DNA from: Dunaliella salina
Taxonomy: Eukaryota; Chlorophyta; Chlorophyceae; Chlamydomonadales; Dunaliellaceae
Assembly (NCBI GenBank): GCA_002284615.2
Contig: MU069574.1
Span: 110,606-135,930, forward strand
Direction of reading: 5' to 3'
Length of the DNA: 25,325 nt
Shown piece by piece: positions 1-7,803 of the stretch. Made by a program: the position numbers and the translations under genes. Numbering within the stretch: position 1 is the first letter of the stretch; each line of letters opens with the position of its first letter. The notes under the pieces were generated by a model, which worked only from the letters and a program-made list of their open reading frames with translations, was not told the DNA's origin and did not search any database.

Positions 1-14
1 TGTGTGTGTGTGTG
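1..14. repeat. (TG)n tract at window edge
   Basis: The window opens inside a TG dinucleotide run that probably continues to the left. Positions 15-194 hold nothing I recognise. Confidence 0.8.
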
Positions 15-194
15 AGGCTGGGCATGCTAGGCAAAAATCGAGGGAGATAATGAAGCAGGCGCATTCCCGGCTGTTTCGTATGCAGAATAGTCTGGGGTAA
101 CTTTTTTGGCACTTCTGCATCAGAAAAGTGGGGGTGAGGTGAAAAATTGCCAAACCCTGCGAATTGGGTGCCATGATGCATGTTTTGACCCAAG

Positions 195-1000
195 TTGGCC
201 TCATTTTTTTGGCTCCCAGCAGGAGGTTACAGGAATCATAACCTTTGACACTCAAGGGGTAATCCTGTTAGAAATTATATATTCGGAATCCTGAGATCGA
301 GAGCTATTGATTGGTATATATATATATGGGTCCAATCGGAGGAGGTGGGGGGTTGGCGGGGAGGTCGAGGGGGTTTGGACTTTTTGGGACACCCCCTCTT
401 AAAATTTTCTGTCACTTCTACGGAATTTTAAATATATCGTCGGAATCCTGAGCTCAAGAACTGTCGATTGGCACCCTTTCCAAATTGTGAGTGCAAAAGG
501 ATGGTCAGGTGTGATGAGTTGAAGTTTTAACCAAATGGGCTGAGAGATAGTGTCAGGATGGATGACTTAAAGCACCTATACTGCAACACGCAGTGTGACA
601 ATAGGAACAATAGGGACAGGCACGTTGCAAAATGCATGAGTCAGAGGAATGCAGGCAAGAGAGCTAAATATGGCCAGCAGAGCGTGGTGGGCTTCCTGCA
701 GCAAGCCATGTGAGAAAGACAGGGCAGCTTGCAACAACCATCTCATGAAGTGCCCTGCTGGGTGCGAGTTAGTGGTGTGGAAGTACAGCCTGACAGCACA
801 CTATGCAGTCAAGCACCAGCAGCAGCTGGCTGAGCAGCACTGCAAGGGGGGTTTTGGGGGTGGTGGGTGGGTCAGGGGCCTCCCGCCAAGAATTTTGGCA
901 TGGTGTCCACTGCTTTTTTTTTACCCTCCTGCTCCCAGGTACTTTTTGTGTCAAAGCTGACCCATCAGAGTGAAAAAACACAGGGGGGGGGGGGGTAAAA
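195..1000 (+). mobile_element. Dispersed repeat, left copy (related to 14946-13743)
   Basis: Two blocks of this stretch recur in inverted orientation, in the same order and at similar spacing, inside the insertion at 13743-14946. Block 1 (about 225-535) contains TATATTCGGAATCCTG, a GATTGGTATAT segment, a G-rich run, GGGACACCCCCTC and a second GGAATCCTGAGCTCAAG, ending near GTTTTAAC. Block 2 (about 841-940) contains GGGGGGTTTTGGGG and then CTTTTTTTTTACCCTCCTG. The two blocks start about 620-645 bp apart in both copies. The right copy is bounded by a target duplication, so this is a mobile-element family. Its class is unknown, and the ends of this left copy were not resolved. Confidence 0.65.
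561..831 (+). pseudogene. Zinc-finger remnant inside the dispersed repeat
   Basis: Two cysteine/histidine-rich stretches lie in different frames. The first (561-712) reads YCNTQCDNRNNRDRHVAKC and then ends at a TGA. The second (frame of 649) has CNNHLMKCPAGC followed by VWKYSLTAHYAVKH, a C2H2-like spacing (C-x4-H-x3-C, then H-x4-H). This looks like a decayed zinc-finger DNA-binding region of the kind found in transposon proteins. It could be two exons rather than a frameshift, since the start and partner exons are unknown. No family could be named. Confidence 0.35.
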
Positions 1001-1800
1001 ATTGGCCCAGAGCACTTGGAGCATGGGCGCGTTTGCGAGGCAAAAGTGGTGCAAAACTGGAAAGCACGCATGCACAGCACCTGGCCACAGCCTGTGTATG
1101 GTTATTGTTATTTAGTGTGTTACTCAAGCATGCCCTGCCAAGTTTGGGGGCCCAGGTGAGGGTGTGTGCGTTCCTGGGGCTCGGTCAAAGCTGAGAGCTG
1201 TCAAGGCTATGGACTCAAGTGTCACTGCATGGCTTAATCATCTGATGAGGCAGACCTGCTTTTTGTTGCACAAATTCAAATCTTGATGCTGATGTCTCGC
1301 CTCGTGTCCAATTGGCCCAATCGCTTTCACGGCATTCTTGAATTGATTTTTGAATTGTTGAGCTGTCACGGCAATTTGGAAATGTTGAGCTGAAGGAGAG
1401 TGTCGACCTGTCTGCGTCATTTTTTTCTTTTTCATTTCAAGGAGCAATTTGCAAAAGTTGGATCTCCAAATGGTGCACCCTGTGCCTCTTGCATAGATTC
1501 CAGCTTTTCCCTGCCAAAGTTAATCGATTTTCTTAACCTCCGCCCCAGCCCCACGGAACCCCCCGGATATGCTCGTGATGAAATGCTGAACCATTGCTAT
1601 AGGTCAGGTAAGCCGGGGGCGTGCTTCCTGAGGACCCCACTCTGGCAGGGATTTTGGCAGATTCCTGGCCCCCCACCTTGGGCCCCCCCTGGCCCAAACT
1701 GAGTATGCAGGGTTGCTTGGCTGTCCTTAGGGTGAGGTCCTGCATGCTCTGAAGTGGGAGGAGCTGTTGCTTCATTATTTCAAACATGCATGCCCAGCCT
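1001..1800. other. No recognised gene
   Basis: I see no conserved protein or RNA here. If the helicase gene continues to the left, this is part of its ninth intron. The stretch 1530-1700 is rich in C runs and has no matching copy that I could identify in the window. Confidence 0.4.
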
Positions 1801-2160
1801 GACTGATGGTCCGTTTTGTGTAAACATGTGCACACCTGATGACAGATGGTCTCTTTTGTGTAAACCTGTGCACACCTGATGACAGGTGGTCTCTTTTGTG
1901 TAAACCTGTGCACACCTGATGACTGATGGTCTGTTTTGTGTAAACCTGTGCACACCTGACGACTGATGGCCTGTTTTGTGTTTACCTGTGAAAACCTGAT
2001 GACAGATGGTCTCTTTTGTGTAAACCTGTGCACACCTGATGACAGGTGGTCTCTTTTGTGTAAACCTGTGCACATCTGATGACTGATGGCCCGTTTTGTG
2101 TAAACCCGTGCACACCTGACGACTGATGGCCCATTTTGTTCAGACCTGTGTAAAACTGGT
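1801..2160. repeat. 40-bp satellite, nine units
   Basis: Nine units of exactly 40 bp run without indels. The unit looks like GACAGATGGTCTCTTTTGTG followed by TAAACCTGTGCACACCTGAT. Units 2 and 6 are alike (GACAGATGGT), as are 3 and 7 (GACAGGTGGT), and units 4 and 8 both end in CTGAC, so a 4-unit (160-bp) higher-order period is visible. A diverged piece (GATGGCCCCTTTTGTG) lies at 2264-2279. Because 40 is not a multiple of 3 and the unit is nearly stop-free on the minus strand, long minus-strand open frames appear. I regard them as by-products. Confidence 0.92.
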
Positions 2161-2536
2161 GCCCCTTGCAGCCACATCAAGCACCCCCGAATTGATACAG
2201 CAAAACGTCCGGCTGGTTCCCAAACCTTAACACATCACGACCTGGCAATTGTACATTTTGGCTGATGGCCCCTTTTGTGCAAAGCTATGTGAACCTGATG
2301 CCCCTGGCAGCCTCATCAAGTGCATCCGAGTTTGTACAGTGGAAAATCAGCTGGCCTGTACCCAAACTTTGCACAAATTGGCAGAATGGCAAGACAGGTG
2401 TGCATGCCATACTGGTAGATGGCACCAGGAACCATGACAGCGAAAATTAGGCACACTTTATTGAAGAGTTTACAAGAGCACAATTGAGCAAGACTTCAAT
2501 GGACAGGGTCAGGAGTCTCGCTTGCCTTTCACTTAC
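2161..2536 (-). other. Helicase intron 9, donor side
   Basis: Apart from one diverged satellite unit near 2264, nothing is recognisable. The next helicase exon, which should begin by completing the Trp codon and then encode the RGA segment of motif III, was not found between here and position 1. The intron must therefore exceed 2.5 kb or the gene is broken. Confidence 0.5.
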
Positions 2537-2634
2537 CAGCCATAAATCATCTGATCCTCATCGCCCACCACAAACAAGCTCCCTGCCCTCCCCTTCAGCA
2601 GCTTTGCCAGAGCAAATTGCGGCGCATTTGTGTC
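2537..2634 (-). CDS. Helicase exon 9: motif III
   Basis: A 98-nt exon encoding DTNAPQFALAKLLKGRAGSL and then FVVGDEDQMIYGW. DTN completes motif II, and VVGDEDQMIYGW corresponds to motif III (VVGDxDQSIYxWRGA in UvrD), which contacts ATP and single-stranded DNA. Acceptor ACACAG/GACA, donor GGCTG/gtaagt. It is the last exon visible in the window. Confidence 0.9.
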
Positions 2635-5600
2635 CTGTGTATGTAGGTGAGCACAATCTGGGAGGTCAGCCAAGAAAGGGTTGTCCTCCTCAACTTTGAT
2701 ACTTGTATACAAACGATGATGTGCAGGTGCTGCGACCGATTCTAAGATCAACCTTTTCCTCTTTTTGCTGAAGAGCAGCATCGGCAGCAGACATCGGGTA
2801 TGCAACCTCTGTCAAGCATGTTTGCTGACTGCCCTTGAAAGAGCAGGCAGAATTCTGATATCCACTCTCAAGGTCTCATGCTGTTCACTCTCCAGGTCAC
2901 CATGCAACGTTTCTGCACAGTTGAATTGCAACCCTCCACAATTTGTGTTCATCAACAGATTCTGGTACTTGGCAGAGAGGAAGGGACTGCCTTGTGCTTG
3001 CCAGCGTGCCTGAAACTCACCTTTCAGGATGTGTGCATACTTGCTGTTGCAATGCTCCTGAATATGAGGCTTCTGGAGCCCAGTTTCGATTTGTATTTGA
3101 AGAGAGGAAGGGACTGCCTTGTGTCTGCCAGTGTCTGCCAGTGTCTGCCTTGTGTCTGTTTTGTGTCTGCCAGTGTCTGCCTTGCGTCTGCCTTGTGTCT
3201 GCCAGTGTCTGCCTTGTGTCTACCTTGTGCCTGCCTTGTGTTTGCCAGTGTCTGCCTGTGTCTGCCTTGTGTCTGCCTTGTGCCTGACACTGTCTGCCTT
3301 GTGTCTGCCAATGTCTGCCTTGTGTCTGCCAGTGTCTGCCTTGTGTTTGCCTTGTGTCTGCCTTGTGTNCCTTGTGTCTGCTTGTGTCTGCCTGTGTCTG
3401 CCTTGTGTCTGCCCAGTGTCTGCCAGTGTCTGCCTTGTGTCTGCCTTGTGTCTGCCTTGTGTCTGCTAGTGTCTGCCTGTGTCTGCCTTGTGTCTGCCTT
3501 GTGTCTGCCAGTGTCTGCCTTGTGTCTGTCTTGTGTCTACCAGTGTCTGCCAGTGTCTGCCTTGTGTCTGCCTTGTGTCTGCCAGTGTCTGCCTTGTGTC
3601 TGCCTTGTGTCTGCCAGTGTCTGCCTGTGTCTGCCTTGTGTCTGCCAGTGTGTGCCTTGCGTCTGCCTTGTGTCTGTCAGCGTACCTGAAAGCCAAGTTT
3701 GTGCCTAAACGCTTGAGATGCTGAGCCTGAATTTTGAGCTCTACTTTCAATTTTCAGCCTGGACTGGTTTGGTTACAGGCCTCTGTGTTTCCGCTCAGCT
3801 GCCCATGCAGGTGGATGAAGCGATGCTACCGTACCTGAAACTCATCAATCAGGATGTGTGCAAACTTGCTGTTGTAATGCTCCTGAATACGAGGCTTGTG
3901 GAGCAGCGCCACTGCAAAACTGATGATGTCTGTGAAGTCCACAGCGTCGTTGGCAGCGAGCTCCCTGGGCACAACACACAAGACATGCATGCAAGTACAG
4001 GGTTGGCTAGTACACAGCATTCACAATGACATGCTCACAATTCTTAGCTCAGCCAGTGCATCGCATTCATGGTGACATTGCATTCATGGTGATGTTGCAT
4101 ACATAGTAACATGCATACAATACAAGCGTGCAAATGCAGCGTTGGCCAGTACAAAGCTTTTGCGGGGGAACACATATTCGCGGGGTTGCGTAAAGAGGGT
4201 CAAGTAGTTGGCAAAAGAGGCTTCAAGGAGGGCTAAAGAGGCCCCACAGAGGCTCTTTGACCCTTTTTTGCCAAACATTCAACCCTCTTTTCCCAAACCT
4301 ACACATTTGGTATCAGGATGTGAATTCTGCAATGAACACAGCATAAAAATCAGACGCAAGCATTCTTGGCGAAACACACAAATCTTCATGCAAAGCTGAC
4401 ATTTGCATGCTCTCATCCCACAGTTGCTGCTCAATGAGCAGCAGTACCTTCGGATGTTTACATGATTGATGAATCAAATACCCCTTTTCTGCTCGTTGGT
4501 ATCACCTGCGTATCAATTCTGGATGCTAACCTCAGCAAAATGCTGCTACAAGGTGGACCTCATTCGATGCAGCAATGCTGCCATTGATGATGAACAATCA
4601 TCCCTTCAATTATACAATTCATCAAATAAATACAATTCATGCTCCATTTCTGTGTCACTCTGCATGCTGCAGGGACCGGTTTGTAGACTCAGCACAGCTT
4701 GCGATACTTGGTGACTGCATTTGGGGAGAAGCACACGCGCTCAGGCTGAATGCATAAGAGCTGAAGAGTAACTACATGGCTGTGTTCCTTCAAGGCTGGG
4801 CCACAACAGCTAGTTGTGTGTCATCAGCGGCACTCACATTTGATAGAGGTCAAAAAGTTTTGCCAGGGTGCGTGGGTCCCCAAAACCAAAAGCAGGGAGT
4901 TCAGTGTCAATGGCGATTTTCTCCTCTTGGATGGCCTTGGAAAAAACTGGGACCATACTGTTAGAGTATACAGGGAATTGCAGACTCTGTTTTTGACCGT
5001 AGCATCCCAAACAAATGGACTAGTATAGCCACTATTGGATCTAGCTGAAGCAGGTATTATGATGACCCCTTTATGTGACCCTCCTCATTAAACTTACCAA
5101 CGCAACAAAGAGCAATTGCTGTTCATGCATTCATACACCTTCCAAAGAGCTACCAAGGCATACTCACTTTGTGCCTACTGTCGTGGGGACCAGGTTCTTT
5201 GCAACCTCGAAGGCAGGAGCCAAGCAGTTCACAACATCAGTGACCTGGCGGGGCTCCATGTGCTCAAAGTAAACCTGCTTCTGCACTGCCTGCACAGCAA
5301 GCACAACTAACGGCATTGGTTACCCTGCCAGCACTGTCAGTGAGAAGGAAGCAGCGGTCGAGGACATGCCTCTGTCTCTAAAAAAACGAGCTTCTGCAAT
5401 CATTTTGGAAATTCTGATGACCTAAGAACATCAGCTGGGGAAAGCAAGCCGGGGAAGGATCTGTGCATTTTGACATCTGAAGCACGCCAGCTGGGGGAAT
5501 GCAAGAGCAAAAGTTTAATAATCAGACAGCAAACCACTGACTACATAACTCAAGGGACAACTTGAGAGGACTGGGGGAAGAGGAGGCAGTCTGCAGGGCT

Positions 5601-6500
5601 GAGCAGTCAAACCACCACTCGCTGAAGGCCTGAACCCTTCCATGACCATGTTACTACTACTTGGAATGCAGGCCTTGCTCCATGCGTATTAACTTACCGA
5701 GCGCAGCGCATCTTTAGCATCGTTTGTATCAAAGATTGCAAAGTCTTTGCTGATCAGGATGCCGAGGTCCTCAATGTTGTACAGGTCCGCCCTACAGGCA
5801 GGAACACATGCGCAATGCTTTTGCTGAGAGAGAGGAGGAGCATCTCAAATGAAGGCTCAGTAAGTGGCATGTTTGCTCAACCTCTGCTTTGAGTCCCGCT
5901 TCAAGGACTACATAAAGTGCAAACTGGTTCATACATGAGGTGACACCCTTCAGAGCCCACAGACGCAAGTGCAAGTTGGCTCATACATGAGCAGGTGACA
6001 CCCTTCAGAACCTGCAGATGCGAATGCAAACTGGCTCGTACATGAGCAGGTGACACCCTTCAGAACCTAAAGATGCAAGTGCAAACTGGCTCATACATGA
6101 GCAGGTGACACCCTTCAGAACCCACAGATGCGAGTGCAAACTGGCTCATACAGAGAAGGTGACACCCTACAACCTACAGATGCAAACGCTTGTCAATCTG
6201 CTGCTGTTGCACTAAAGACAAGGGCACAAAAGCCTGCCAACCCGCCCCTGTTGCGCAAGGGCACCAGCAACCGAGAATTGGAAAAGCACCATCACTACTA
6301 ATTGGCAGATGCAGCAACTTTCCCCTTCAGCGCACTCGCAGCCCAGTCAGTTGCACTGATATAGAAAAACTCACAACTAAATCACTGCATCATTTAGATC
6401 AGTGGTATGGCACTTCAGATGCCCTCAGCGCTGTGCGCGCTGAAGGCTTCCGCAAAGCTGCGCCGTGCACACCAATATCATTAAGAGTAATAAGTAGTAG

Positions 6501-6531
<31 letters not shown>

Positions 6532-7562
6532 AACAGTAATAACAGTAGCAATAATAATAACAACAATAAAAAATGATAATGATAATAATACCCAAATTTC
6601 TAAGAAAGAAATCTGTGATCGTCCGAAAAATGCAGGGGCCATGTGGCAGCATCGAGTTGGGGCAGCAGAAGTGCGAATGAGATGTGGCAGAGTTGGGCCC
6701 AACCGATTCGGCGCGTAGCGCCCTTACTATGATGATGATGATTACAAGCCGCGCAGGTAGCAGGTAGCAGGTAGCAGGTACCACGTGACTAGACGCGGCG
6801 CGCTTGGCTCTTAAGATGGTATTTGGGGGTCTTGTCATCGGCAGTTTTAATTTCTATTCGGACACTCAAAGTACTTAGGAAGGCCTCTGTGACCTCACAA
6901 GCGCCATAGCAGATGCAACGCTTGACCCTGTTTGCTTCTCGTGAGCTTGTAACCTTATGGGGACTCTATTTACAACCTTAATGTAGGATGAAAATAATTG
7001 GAAGAGGACCCGGCGATGATTTCAGGTGATGGAATTTTTTAATCGGAAAATAAAAAAACCCCTCCCCCCCTATCCCCCCCCATCCCACCGTGTTCCTCAA
7101 CTAAAGTTGAAAGATTAAACTTAAATCAAACATGAATAGCNCCATGAATGGTTAACTCAAGGAGAGCAGCACCCTAAAGTTCAAGTTCGTGATTACCACC
7201 CTCTTCCAAATTCGCACGATTGCTTAATGTCGAATTCAATGCATAAATTTTAGTAATGTTTAATAGCTGTATTTAAGCAGAGTTGAGGAAAAATGCCTTG
7301 TCTTCACAGTCCTCTTCGATGGAGAGCATTAAATTAATTAATTCATTTTTAGTGCCAGCGCGGCTTGTCAGGTAACTGCACTATTTATAATAACAAAAAC
7401 ATTAATAATAACAATAATAATAAAAAACAATAATAAAATAATAATAATAATAAAATGAAAATAATAATAATAATAACAGTAATAATATTAATAATGATGA
7501 TGATGATAATAAAAATGAAAATGATAATAAAAATGATGATGATAATAATAATAATAATAATG

Positions 7563-7600
<38 letters not shown>

Positions 7601-7750
7601 TTTATTGTTATTATTATTATTATTATTATTATTAACAATAATAATGATAACAATAATAACAATAACAACAACAATAACAACAATAATGATAATAATATTA
7701 ATAACAATAATAATAATAATAATAATAACAATAATAATAATAATAAAAAC

Positions 7751-7803
<53 letters not shown>

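Noticed and set aside
1801..2160. CRISPR array
   Set aside because: The units are contiguous with no unique spacers, and the context is eukaryotic.
1533..2180. 215-codon minus-strand open frame over the 40-bp satellite
   Set aside because: It is open only because the repeat unit lacks stops in its minus-strand frames; another minus frame is open as well, and no domain is visible.
2878..3708. 276-codon plus-strand Cys/Leu/Pro-rich frame
   Set aside because: It is a translation of the GTGTCTGCC minisatellite, it lies in an intron of a gene on the other strand, and several frames are open.
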